A stretch of DNA of 64,000 nt from Cuneatibacter caecimuris (GTDB lineage Bacteria > Bacillota > Clostridia > Lachnospirales > Lachnospiraceae): the NCBI RefSeq assembly GCF_004216775.1, contig NZ_SGXF01000001.1:794828-858827 (forward strand). The letters run 5' to 3'. The position numbers and the translations under genes were made by a program. Shown here piece by piece: positions 28,009-34,730 of this stretch. The notes beneath the pieces were generated by a model that saw only the letters and a list, made by a program, of their open reading frames with translations, was not told the origin of the DNA and made no database searches. The number at the start of each line of letters is the position of its first letter. The first letter of the stretch is position 1.

Positions 28009-28092
28009 AATCCCGCTCGCGGGATTCTCCGCCTGCGGCGTGTCGCTTTAGCGACGTAATTCCTTACGCCGCAGCGCGATCCCCCCTCCTAT
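28009..28092 (+). repeat. Dispersed structured repeat, copy 1 (internally deleted)
   Basis: Hairpin AATCCCGC/GCGGGATT (28009-28026), stem-loop GTCGC-TTTA-GCGAC (28042-28055), then TTCCTTACGCCGCAGCG and CCCCCC. Layout matches the copies at 32064 and 51621, with different bases but preserved pairing; the TTGCATAGGGAACGCAG part is missing. It lies between the attenuator and the exporter genes, antisense to their mRNA. Confidence 0.7.
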
Positions 28093-28096
28093 GAAA

Positions 28097-28138
28097 CAAA
28101 AAAATGCGCGGAACCGCTGTCACTGCGGCTCTGCGCAT
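28097..28138 (-). terminator. Second intrinsic terminator in the exporter leader
   Basis: On the minus strand ATGCGC/GCGCAT outer stem (28133-28138 with 28104-28109) and CCGC/GCGG inner stem, followed by seven Ts. Its 5' arm contains AGCCGCAGTG (28121-28130), complementary to the 3' arm of the first terminator. Confidence 0.8.
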
Positions 28139-28197
28139 CACCCTCTAAAAGGGAATCAGACACAGCCCTCTCCCGGAATTTTCACGGATTTGAGGAC

Positions 28198-28228
28198 AAA
28201 AAAGCCGCAGTCACCATAGACTGCGGCT
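28198..28228 (-). terminator. First intrinsic terminator in the exporter leader
   Basis: Perfect 10-bp stem AGCCGCAGTC/GACTGCGGCT with a 6-base loop and a six-T run, 24 bp after the leader ORF stop. It ends transcription between the leader ORF and the exporter unless disrupted. Confidence 0.88.
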
Positions 28229-28251
28229 CATAAACAACTTTAATCAGAAAA

Positions 28252-28350
28252 TCATACCAATAGATTCTCTGTTCTGAGGCAGGCTATGGATTTCATTGTC
28301 AGCGCTATGCAATTATCTTCTCTAATGATAAAATTCCTGAATTCCAACAT
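28252..28350 (-). CDS. Leader peptide of the BmrCD-like exporter
   Basis: A 32-codon ORF beginning MLEFRNFIIR and ending TENLLV before TGA. It has a near-perfect ribosome site (AGGAGGTAGGACAG before the ATG), sits 54 bp after a promoter and is followed by two intrinsic terminators. This is the layout of B. subtilis bmrB-bmrC-bmrD, where ribosome stalling on the leader in the presence of translation inhibitors allows read-through. The peptide itself resembles nothing I recognise. Function as a regulatory leader is inference from arrangement. Confidence 0.75.
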   Translation of the reverse strand: MLEFRNFIIREDNCIALTMKSIACLRTENLLV

Positions 28351-28403
28351 CTGTCCTACCTCCTTTTTATTTTTGTGCCTGACAGGAAACAGTCACTTTT
28401 CTT

Positions 28404-28432
28404 ACCTTACACCTTAATGATGGTATTGTCAA
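28404..28432 (-). promoter_or_regulatory. Promoter of the exporter leader transcript
   Basis: Minus-strand TTGACA (28427-28432) and TAAGGT (28404-28409) spaced 17 bp, overlapping the stop region of the nucleotidyltransferase gene boundary (28438). Confidence 0.7.
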
Positions 28433-28437
28433 GCAAT

Positions 28438-29352
28438 TTATACAATATTTTCCGGATAAACGCCTTTTTCCACCAGCCCGTGGAATGCGTCGATCACAGC
28501 CTGCTTGTCCGCCTGATAGGTCACTCCGAACCATTTGTCATGGGTTTCCAGCACCTTAACATCTGCTTTCCCCTCCTGCAGAAGCCTGTCCACAACAGCA
28601 GGAAGCAGATATTCTTTCTTAATTTCATCTTTACCCGCGCTCTTCAGGAAATCTGTAAATCCATCTTCCAGAACATCCAGGAAATCAGGGGTAAATCCCC
28701 ACATATTCATGGAAACATGGCCGTTGGGATTCAGCTCTGATACTGCCCCCTCATATTCCCCGGTCACCTTCCCGTCTGGGCCCATGATGATTTCCGATGT
28801 CTCATGCACCCCTTTCAGCTGGTCTCCTTCCACCACGCAGACGCCGCGGGTTACCGCCCCGTTGTCGCTGAGTGTATTTTTTAGGATAAATCCGGCCATA
28901 CAGATATCAAACTTTCCCGTAGAGGGCCGTTCCTGCACCAGATAATCGTGAATTTTTACAAAGGCTTCTTTTCCATAGTAGTCGTCTGCGTTAATTACAA
29001 GAAACGGGGTATCCACAATTCCCCGGCAGCAGAGCACTGCCTGGCCGGTTCCCCAGGGTTTTTTACGGCCTTCGGGAACAGTAAACCCTGCGGGAAGGTC
29101 TTCCAGCGCCTGAAACGCATAGTCCACCTCAATCTTTTTTTCAATACGGTCGCCGATGATCTCTTTGAAATCTTTTTCCAGATCTCTGCGGATGATAAAT
29201 ACGACCTTGTTAAATCCAGCCTCTGCCGCGTCATGGATGGAATAATCCATAATGATCTCTCCACTTGGGCCCACGGGCGTCAGCTGCTTGATTCCCTCTC
29301 CAAAGCGGCTGCCGATTCCTGCCGCCATAATCACCAGGGTTGTTTTCTTCAT
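28438..29352 (-). CDS. Sugar-phosphate nucleotidyltransferase (UTP-glucose-1-phosphate uridylyltransferase-like)
   Basis: 304 residues from the ATG at 29352, selected because GGAGGATAG lies upstream and the Rossmann-like pyrophosphorylase motif MAAGIGSRFG begins nine residues in; earlier in-frame ATGs extend into the previous gene's space without a ribosome site. VINADDYYGKEAF supplies the metal-binding DD. Probably makes a nucleotide sugar; the LCP ligase immediately upstream suggests a cell-wall glycopolymer pathway. The exact sugar is not predictable. Confidence 0.85.
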   Translation of the reverse strand: MKKTTLVIMAAGIGSRFGEGIKQLTPVGPSGEIIMDYSIHDAAEAGFNKVVFIIRRDLEKDFKEIIGDRIEKKIEVDYAFQALEDLPAGFTVPEGRKKPWGTGQAVLCCRGIVDTPFLVINADDYYGKEAFVKIHDYLVQERPSTGKFDICMAGFILKNTLSDNGAVTRGVCVVEGDQLKGVHETSEIIMGPDGKVTGEYEGAVSELNPNGHVSMNMWGFTPDFLDVLEDGFTDFLKSAGKDEIKKEYLLPAVVDRLLQEGKADVKVLETHDKWFGVTYQADKQAVIDAFHGLVEKGVYPENIV

Positions 29353-29378
29353 TTTATTTCTATCCTCCAAATTCATCT

Positions 29379-31010
29379 TCATTCTGTAGCATAAATGGTG
29401 CTCTGCAGTCTGGAAACAGTGGCAGGCCAATCCGGAACCAGCATCCCCTGGCCTCCGATATTTTGGCTGGTATACATGCCGTCATAGGGAATCCGGTCCA
29501 TCACAATCTCATATCCCATAATTTCCGGAGCCTGGGCAATTTTCCCCCAGATTTCTCCGTCCGGAACATTATGCGTCACCAGCGGCAGTATGCTGTTGGC
29601 AAGGCCCGGCAGCGCGCCGATCCCTGCGCTCTTAACCCTGCCGATCATGGCTTCCAGTACTTTCCTCTGGCGTTCTGTCCGTCCCCAGTCCGCATTTCCC
29701 ACATAGCGGATACGCGCATAGGCTGTGGCCTGTATTCCGTTGAGGTACAGATCCCCGCCGCCGTTCAGCAGATTTTCATTTGCGGGACGGCCGTTTAGCC
29801 CGTTCATTTCACGGATATAGTCATTGGCAACCTTCGCTTCCGCATCGGAAAGAGTCATGGGGATTCCGCCCAGCTGATCGATAATCGATGTGAGGCCGTT
29901 GAAATCCACTCTTGCGTACCGGTCCACATTGACTTTAAAGTTCTGTGTCACTGTCTGAACCAGTAAAGGCCCGGCTCCATGGGCGTGGGCTGCGTTTAGT
30001 TTTTTATTCCCAATCCCCGGAATTGATACATAAGTATCCCTCATCAGGGAAGTGACAAAAATCTTTTTTGCCCTGCTGTTGATGGATACCAGCAACATGG
30101 CGTCCGAATTTCCGGCCCAGCTGGTATCCCTGCGATCCACGCCGATCAGCAGCAGATTATAAACGTAATCGCTGCTGACAGCCTCCTGCCCGTTCATGTT
30201 ATTCAGCTGTTCGTTCAATGAAGCGATCACATCGGGATCGGCCTCTTCTCCCAAATCAGGATCCGTACCGTCGTTATCCGCTCCCTCCGGCAGGCTGGCG
30301 ACAATCGTCACATCCTTATCATCTACATAGTTTGTCTTTTTAATATACCCGTTGATGATCAGATAACCGCCGATGACCACTGTTAAAATCAGCACCAGCA
30401 GCACAATCATTGTGATGATCAGCGCTTTTCTTCCGCCGCTCATTTCTTTGAATTTCTGCCAGATTGATTTCTTCTTTCTCTTACCTCCCCGGCCATTCCC
30501 TGTGCCGCGGTTCCCCTGAGGGCCTGCGCTGTTCCGCACCGGCGCCTGTCCTGCCGGCGGACGCCGGTTTCCGTTTCCGGCCGTTCCCGGCCTGACGTTA
30601 TGCTGGCCTGTCGCTCCGCTCCCGCCGGTTCCGGTTCTTCCGTTCTGCGTGCCCTGGGCCCCGCTTCTCCCTGCAGACGGCCTCCCAGCAGGACGTGCCT
30701 GGCCTTTGCTTCCCGCTGCGCCGCCGGACCCGCGCCTTGTTTCCCCGGGCGCGCCGGTTGGCCCGGAGGGACGCCGGTTTCCGCTCCCCGTTCCTGTGCT
30801 TCCTGAAGCCCTTGCATCGCCGCTTCGTCCGGCTCCCGGGGGTCTGGAACCCGAAGGCTTTCCGGCTCTGTCCGGGGTCCTGGGCGCTGTTCTCCCGGAA
30901 TCAGCAGGCCCGGACGGACGTTTTCTTTCTGTTCCGCCTGCCGGCGGCTTCCTCTCGCCGCCTTCTGCCGGCCTCCTTTCCCTTCTGCTCCCTTCTTTAT
31001 CCTGGTTCAT
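29379..31010 (-). CDS. LytR-CpsA-Psr (LCP) family wall-polymer transferase with long disordered cytoplasmic tail
   Basis: 543 residues. The first about 175 are low complexity, rich in Gly, Arg, Pro, Ser and Thr, followed by KRKKKSIWQKFKEMSGGRK and one membrane helix (about 195-218). The extracellular LCP domain follows: LLIGVDRRDTSWAGNSDAMLLVSI, SLMRDTYVSIPGIGNKKLNAAHAHGAG, and VDRYARVDFNGLTSIIDQLGG, with the conserved arginines and acidic residues that hold polyprenyl-pyrophosphate. LCP enzymes attach teichoic acid or capsule-type polymers to peptidoglycan. The long basic tail is much larger than in usual LCP proteins. Confidence 0.9.
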   Translation of the reverse strand: MNQDKEGSRRERRPAEGGERKPPAGGTERKRPSGPADSGRTAPRTPDRAGKPSGSRPPGAGRSGDARASGSTGTGSGNRRPSGPTGAPGETRRGSGGAAGSKGQARPAGRPSAGRSGAQGTQNGRTGTGGSGATGQHNVRPGTAGNGNRRPPAGQAPVRNSAGPQGNRGTGNGRGGKRKKKSIWQKFKEMSGGRKALIITMIVLLVLILTVVIGGYLIINGYIKKTNYVDDKDVTIVASLPEGADNDGTDPDLGEEADPDVIASLNEQLNNMNGQEAVSSDYVYNLLLIGVDRRDTSWAGNSDAMLLVSINSRAKKIFVTSLMRDTYVSIPGIGNKKLNAAHAHGAGPLLVQTVTQNFKVNVDRYARVDFNGLTSIIDQLGGIPMTLSDAEAKVANDYIREMNGLNGRPANENLLNGGGDLYLNGIQATAYARIRYVGNADWGRTERQRKVLEAMIGRVKSAGIGALPGLANSILPLVTHNVPDGEIWGKIAQAPEIMGYEIVMDRIPYDGMYTSQNIGGQGMLVPDWPATVSRLQSTIYATE

Positions 31011-31372
31011 ATTCTCCTCATCTTTCCTGTTTTCTTTATCGGTTATTATATCATGATTCTCTGAAATTGCAAGGTTATGTAGGTTTTTGTAAGAAAGAGG
31101 AAAGAAAAAGTTGCTGTGACTTTTGATATATCCTAGGCGCTGTCACAGCAACTTCTGGTTATGTTTTCCGTGTGTTTACAGAATGCCCCGGCAACAGGCT
31201 GTTTCTGTGGTTTCCCGCCTCCTCCTCTCCTCCTGAGATTTTTGCCGTTATAATATATAACACCTTTCTTCGACACTTTTCTCACTTTTTCACATAATTT
31301 TTTATTTTTATTCCGCTGTAACCGTCTTTGCTCTTATCTGCCCAAAGCCCTGGAAAAGGCTTTGGGGAAAAA
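31011..31372. other. Intergenic leader of the LCP gene
   Basis: 362 bp without a gene. On the minus strand a TATATTATAA box (about 31246-31256) could be a -10 element with no good -35. A purine-rich AGGAGGAGAGGAGGAGG tract (about 31210-31230) follows, without a nearby ATG. A hairpin with a T-run is listed separately at 31106-31153. A second inverted repeat, CCCAAAGCC/GGCTTTGGG (about 31339-31366), lies just past the YdeI gene and has no clear T-run. Confidence 0.5.
31106..31153 (-). terminator. Intrinsic terminator-like hairpin in the LCP leader
   Basis: Twelve-bp arms AGTTGCTGTGAC/GTCACAGCAACT separated by about 22 bases; on the minus strand the stem is followed by TTTTTC. It lies about 95 bp ahead of the LCP ATG, so it could end the upstream YdeI transcript or attenuate the LCP gene. 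Confidence 0.65.
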
Positions 31373-31933
31373 TTACATTGGTTTCAAATTTTGGTTAAGC
31401 CGGCCAACCATCCAGGACAAACGTTTCTCCCGCCCCGCCTCTGTCTTCGCGTCTGCATATGCTTTTGTATACGTTTTCTGGACTGAAGGCGGCATGGACA
31501 AAAAATTAGAATAAGCAGGTTCATAATCTTTCAGCAGAGAAGAGAGGAAAAGAATCTGCTCTTCCGTAACTCCCGGAGCCTTTGGCGCGTCCCACATTCC
31601 ATTTTCCCTGGCCTCCTCTATTTTTCCTCTGCCGTAATCAGTCATCAGCCCTCTCTGCTCCAATTTTTCCGCCAAATCTTTATTTTTCTCCGACCATTTA
31701 CTGTTTTTCCTGCGCAAAGCAAAATACTTTTTGTAGGTTTTCTCATCAATGCTCTTCATCTGGCCGTCAATCCATCCAAAACAGAGCGCTTCTTCCAACG
31801 CTTCATTTGCCCGGATGGTTTTGCGGCCGCCTGCTTTGCTGAAAATCAGCCATATGCCTTCAGATGAAAGACAGTTTTCTTTCAGCCATTGTCTAAACTC
31901 TTCTCTGCTGGTAAATTCCATGATCTCAGACAT
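31373..31933 (-). CDS. YdeI/OmpD-associated family protein
   Basis: 186 residues with the family pattern REEFRQWLKENCLSSEGIWLIFSKAGG, EALEEALCFGWIDGQMKSIDEKTYKKYFALRRKNSKWSEKN and the C-terminal PPSVQKTYTKAYADAKTEAGREKRLSWMV. A widespread cytosolic family of unknown biochemical role, often associated with stress or peptide resistance. Stands alone with GGAGGG upstream of ATG. Confidence 0.88.
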   Translation of the reverse strand: MSEIMEFTSREEFRQWLKENCLSSEGIWLIFSKAGGRKTIRANEALEEALCFGWIDGQMKSIDEKTYKKYFALRRKNSKWSEKNKDLAEKLEQRGLMTDYGRGKIEEARENGMWDAPKAPGVTEEQILFLSSLLKDYEPAYSNFLSMPPSVQKTYTKAYADAKTEAGREKRLSWMVGRLNQNLKPM

Positions 31934-32063
31934 TGTTCATCCCTCCCTGATTTTCATTTTAAGCTCTGTCTCTGTAAAAAGTCAAATCTTTTATGAAGGA
32001 TTGACGCCTGCGGGTTTCTTCCCCTCCGTAGAGCAGGTTTATTTCGTAAGGGTACTTTTTTTT

Positions 32064-32176
32064 AAAAATCCTGCTGGCGGGCTCTCCCGCCGCAGCGCGG
32101 TTGCATCAGCAGCCATATTCCTTAAGCGCGCAGTTCGCATACCCCGGAGGGTTTTGTTTCATAGGCAACGCAATTT
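32064..32176 (+). repeat. Dispersed structured repeat, copy 2
   Basis: Contains GGTTGC-ATCA-GCAGCC (32099-32114) in the position of GGCCGC-TTTA-GCGGCC of copy 4: different bases, pairing kept with a G-U. This is followed by CATATTCCTTAAGCGCG, ACCCCGGAGGGTTTTG and TTTCATAGGCAACGCAATTTCC, nearly the copy 4 text. Confidence 0.75.
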
Positions 32177-32179
32177 CCA

Positions 32180-32219
32180 TTGAAAAAAATAAAACAGCCG
32201 GGGGCGAGCCGGCTGTTTT
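32180..32219 (-). terminator. Intrinsic terminator
   Basis: AAAACAGCCGG/CCGGCTGTTTT (32191-32219), on the minus strand followed by ATTTTTTTC. It would end transcripts coming from the low-GC genes at 32.8-34.6 kb. Confidence 0.85.
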
Positions 32220-32481
32220 CCTGCTTTATAAACCATAAGGATTTTGGTTTTTTAAGAATGCATGTGTACCATTTCTTGGGTTTACTTTCTTTTTTTATTT
32301 TTTAGTTTAGTTTTTCTGTATAATTCAGCCCCGGTTTTTATCCTGCCGGATTGCCTGCGGAATACAGCGGCCGCAACCTTATTGTTTACAAATCCTGTCT
32401 CCAGTCATTCAGCTTCCAAGCGGGTAAGTTCTAAGCTGCAACTGACGACCAGTATGTTTTTTGCTTTAGTTTTTTATCCTC

Positions 32482-32517
32482 CTTTCCTGCCCGCGACTAT
32501 ATATACGTGGGGATGAA
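32482..32517 (-). promoter_or_regulatory. Duplicate of the promoter/leader module, orphan copy
   Basis: On the minus strand ACGTATATATA-G-TCGCGG, four variable bases, then GAAAGGAG matches the segment upstream of the secreted-protein gene at 33277-33306. An AAGAATTT box lies a little further upstream in both. Here the following sequence has no start codon at the right distance and stops within about 12 codons. Confidence 0.55.
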
Positions 32518-32772
32518 AATTCTTCTCAAATATTTTTTTATTTTTTTAAATATTTTTTTTGCTTTAATGTCTATATTCTTTCATAAAAATAAAGGGAGAA
32601 AGCTTTCTTAATCGCTGTCTTCCCTTTATTCTAATCGTAATATAAATACTCTTTTTTCTTATATGAATACGTTAGCAGACATTTTGGCTAAAATGTTCAC
32701 ATAAACATATTCCCCTCGGATAATTTTTTCTCAAATTATCAAACTTATTTTGCGCGGTCTAACTTTTGTATT

Positions 32773-33261
32773 TTAATACGTTACATGTATTGCCGGGGAT
32801 TGGGACACTTTAGTTTCTGTACCAACCGTATGATAAGTTAGAGTATAATAATACCCTGTGGATCCTACATCTACAATTTTTTCACAACGATTATATCCTG
32901 CATTATAGGCATGATATCGATATGGCCCTTCAATTACTGTAGATTTGTTTGTTCCTGGATCATATTTCACTAAAAACATTTCATTTGTAATTTGGGGTTT
33001 AGCTTCATGCAATAATGTGCTAGAGGCTAACAGAACCCTCAGCGAACCATATAGCTGAATTTTACTCCAGCCATCACTGATTATATCCCTTGTTATTTGA
33101 TAGTAATCTGAACTTGCATAATCTCCTTCCACAATTATCACCGGATATGGAGGTTCAATCACATCTCCTACTTGATATTCCGGAACATCTGCAAGCACAA
33201 TCGTACCCATTAATAAAATAGTAATTATAGAACAACTAATTGTTACCCAAAATCGCTTCAT
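32773..33261 (-). CDS. Small secreted protein, unknown function
   Basis: 162 residues. Signal peptide MKRFWVTISCSIITILLMGTIVLA with cleavage near VLA-DV; the mature part is beta-rich with no recognised motif (PEYQVGDVIEPPYPVIIVEG, SKIQLYGSLRVLLA, RYHAYNAGYNRCEKIVDVGSTGYYYTLTYHTVGT). Distinctly AT-rich codon use compared with flanking genes suggests foreign origin. Ribosome site AAGGAG is inside the duplicated leader module. No homologue recognised. Confidence 0.75.
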   Translation of the reverse strand: MKRFWVTISCSIITILLMGTIVLADVPEYQVGDVIEPPYPVIIVEGDYASSDYYQITRDIISDGWSKIQLYGSLRVLLASSTLLHEAKPQITNEMFLVKYDPGTNKSTVIEGPYRYHAYNAGYNRCEKIVDVGSTGYYYTLTYHTVGTETKVSQSPAIHVTY

Positions 33262-33276
33262 TTTTTTAATTGTACA

Positions 33277-33312
33277 CTCCTTTCTTAACCGCGAATATAT
33301 ATACGTTAACTA
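33277..33312 (-). promoter_or_regulatory. Promoter/leader module of the small secreted protein
   Basis: Minus strand ACGTATATATATTCGCGGTT, then AAGAAAGGAG leading into the ATG at 33261. The TATATA tract is a candidate -10; AAGAATTT lies 11 bp further upstream. About 25 of 30 bases match the orphan copy near 32.5 kb. Confidence 0.55.
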
Positions 33313-33366
33313 GCACCAAATTCTTAAAAAAAATACAAATACTTATTCTTAAGTTTCTACACCCAT

Positions 33367-34128
33367 TTATATTTCACAATTTTCTAGAATATTTCTTAAC
33401 TCTTCTTCACTCTCAAAACCCACAATTTTATAATAGCAGTTATCCGCAATTAGGTAACTGAAATATGAAACTGAACCATCATCCTCGGTTACCTCATAAA
33501 TTTTTAATCGCTCCTTAAAATACGGATTGTCTACTTCTGAAACTATCGTTCCATTGTTTATACTACCAAAGCTACTGTCAACATTACCTATAAACATTTG
33601 TATGAATATTAATCTATTCTTCTTTGCACATTCAATTAAAGCATCACTCTCATAAATATCATATTTATTAATAGTTATGTCCTCTGGCCACTCAGAAAAA
33701 TGCACGGCATTTATCCTTAATTTATTAGCGCAAATCATTATTTCCCGATTTATATCTTCAGGTACAACAATCACATCGGTATTATTAGCCAATACATTCC
33801 CACCAGACTCCAACACCTTATACTCATAATTCTTATTACCCACCGCAAACATCCCAAAACTCATTACGCAGATCGCAATAGAGGCAGCCATAAAAGCCAG
33901 CCTGACAGGGCGCCTGGGGACATTTCTGCGGGGTGCGGGAGTTCTCTCTCCGAGAAGTTCTTCCGGCGTTTCCGGTCCGGGAACCCCAGCGGCCATCTGC
34001 CGCCGTTCTTCCTCCGACATGCTCATAATCTTATCCAGCACTCGTTTTTGAGCCTCGTCTGCCCTGGAAAATTCCCGCCGCAGTTGTTCATCAAATTGCT
34101 CCTGTGACATCTTTTTCTCCGGTTTCAT
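33367..34128 (-). CDS. Single-pass membrane protein, anti-sigma-like (DUF4367-type extracytoplasmic part)
   Basis: 253 residues: a charged cytoplasmic N-terminus (SQEQFDEQLRREFSRADEAQKRVLDKIMSMSEEERRQM), one membrane helix about 77-97 (LAFMAASIAICVMSFGMFAVG), and an outer domain ending YFSYLIADNCYYKIVGFESEEELRNILENCEI, like the C-terminal pattern of DUF4367 proteins. There is a sharp composition break: the first about 95 codons are GC-rich like the neighbours, the rest AT-rich like the secreted-protein gene. That suggests a recombination junction inside the gene. No sigma factor gene is adjacent, so an anti-sigma role is tentative. Confidence 0.7.
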   Translation of the reverse strand: MKPEKKMSQEQFDEQLRREFSRADEAQKRVLDKIMSMSEEERRQMAAGVPGPETPEELLGERTPAPRRNVPRRPVRLAFMAASIAICVMSFGMFAVGNKNYEYKVLESGGNVLANNTDVIVVPEDINREIMICANKLRINAVHFSEWPEDITINKYDIYESDALIECAKKNRLIFIQMFIGNVDSSFGSINNGTIVSEVDNPYFKERLKIYEVTEDDGSVSYFSYLIADNCYYKIVGFESEEELRNILENCEI

Positions 34129-34205
34129 GGCTGCCTCCTTCTGCGGTCAGTAAAAAGAGTTATAATCCATATGCAGGATGTATCTCTGCCCGTCTTTTTC
34201 AATAA

Positions 34206-34547
34206 TTATAACCTCTTCCCAGGCTGGTTCCAGTCCCAGGCTTTTTCCTCCTCCGTAAATTCCCGGAAACGGTATTTACCTCGCCCTGCATCCTCCGCTC
34301 TCACCAGCAGCCCCAAATCTTTCATTGATCCCAGAATTGAACTCACTGTTGTCAGCGCTCTGCCCAAAATCTCCATCATTTCAGGACGTCCGAAAGCCTC
34401 GCCCTCCTTCAGTGTCCCGTAAAGCTGAATAATATTTTTCTTTGTGATAAATGGTACATCCAGCTTGGTCAGCAGGATTCTCATTGTTAAAATACGTGCC
34501 TTATCTTCCGGCGGCATATCAGGTCCGCCGTTGCTGTATCCGTTCAT
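34206..34547 (-). CDS. Small winged-helix-like protein, unknown function
   Basis: 113 residues from the ATG at 34547, preceded by AGGAGGAGAGC; a longer frame exists but has no ribosome site. Helical content (PPEDKARILTMRILLTKLDV, KKNIIQLYGTLKEGEAFGRPEMMEILG) followed by SSILGSMKDLGLLVRAEDAGRGKYRFREF reads like a winged-helix DNA-binding fold with a basic wing. It is 78 bp upstream of the anti-sigma-like gene, same strand, and may regulate it. Not assigned to a family. Confidence 0.6.
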   Translation of the reverse strand: MNGYSNGGPDMPPEDKARILTMRILLTKLDVPFITKKNIIQLYGTLKEGEAFGRPEMMEILGRALTTVSSILGSMKDLGLLVRAEDAGRGKYRFREFTEEEKAWDWNQPGKRL

Positions 34548-34681
34548 TGCTCTCCTCCTCATTCTGATAAAACATTTTCGCCTGAATAGCCAGTTCCGGA
34601 CTTTTTGATGTTCTATCATGGAGTACACACGGCAATCTTTAAAAAACCGTATTTATTATATCATCTTTTCCTCAAAATGGA

Positions 34682-34724
34682 AAGAGCCTGAACCGCGTAA
34701 ATTACGCTGAATTTTCAGGCTCTT
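34682..34724 (-). terminator. Terminator downstream of clpB
   Basis: AGAGCCTGAA/TTCAGGCTCT stem with a nested GCGTAA/TTACGC hairpin; minus-strand exit reads TCTTTCCATTTT. Also weakly usable on the plus strand. Confidence 0.7.
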
Positions 34725-34730
34725 CTAATT

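Larger units (their letters stand above)
31934..32772. other. Long intergenic, AT-rich stretch
   Basis: 839 bp with no supported gene. It holds repeat copy 2 (32064-32176), a strong minus-strand terminator (32180-32219), a second copy of the promoter/leader module of the small secreted protein (about 32482-32517, not followed by an intact ORF), and an inverted repeat AATAAAGGG/CCCTTTATT (32588-32630) with an internal AGAAAGCTTTCT palindrome. AT content rises sharply after about 32240. Confidence 0.6.

Noticed and set aside
30440-31010. Repeat-rich or collagen-like domain in the LCP tail
   Set aside because: Gly and Pro are frequent but there is no G-x-y periodicity; better described as a disordered basic tail.
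32262-32516. 84-codon plus-strand ORF in the AT-rich gap
   Set aside because: No ribosome site, composition of an untranslated AT-rich region, and it overlaps the orphan promoter module and terminator-rich stretch.
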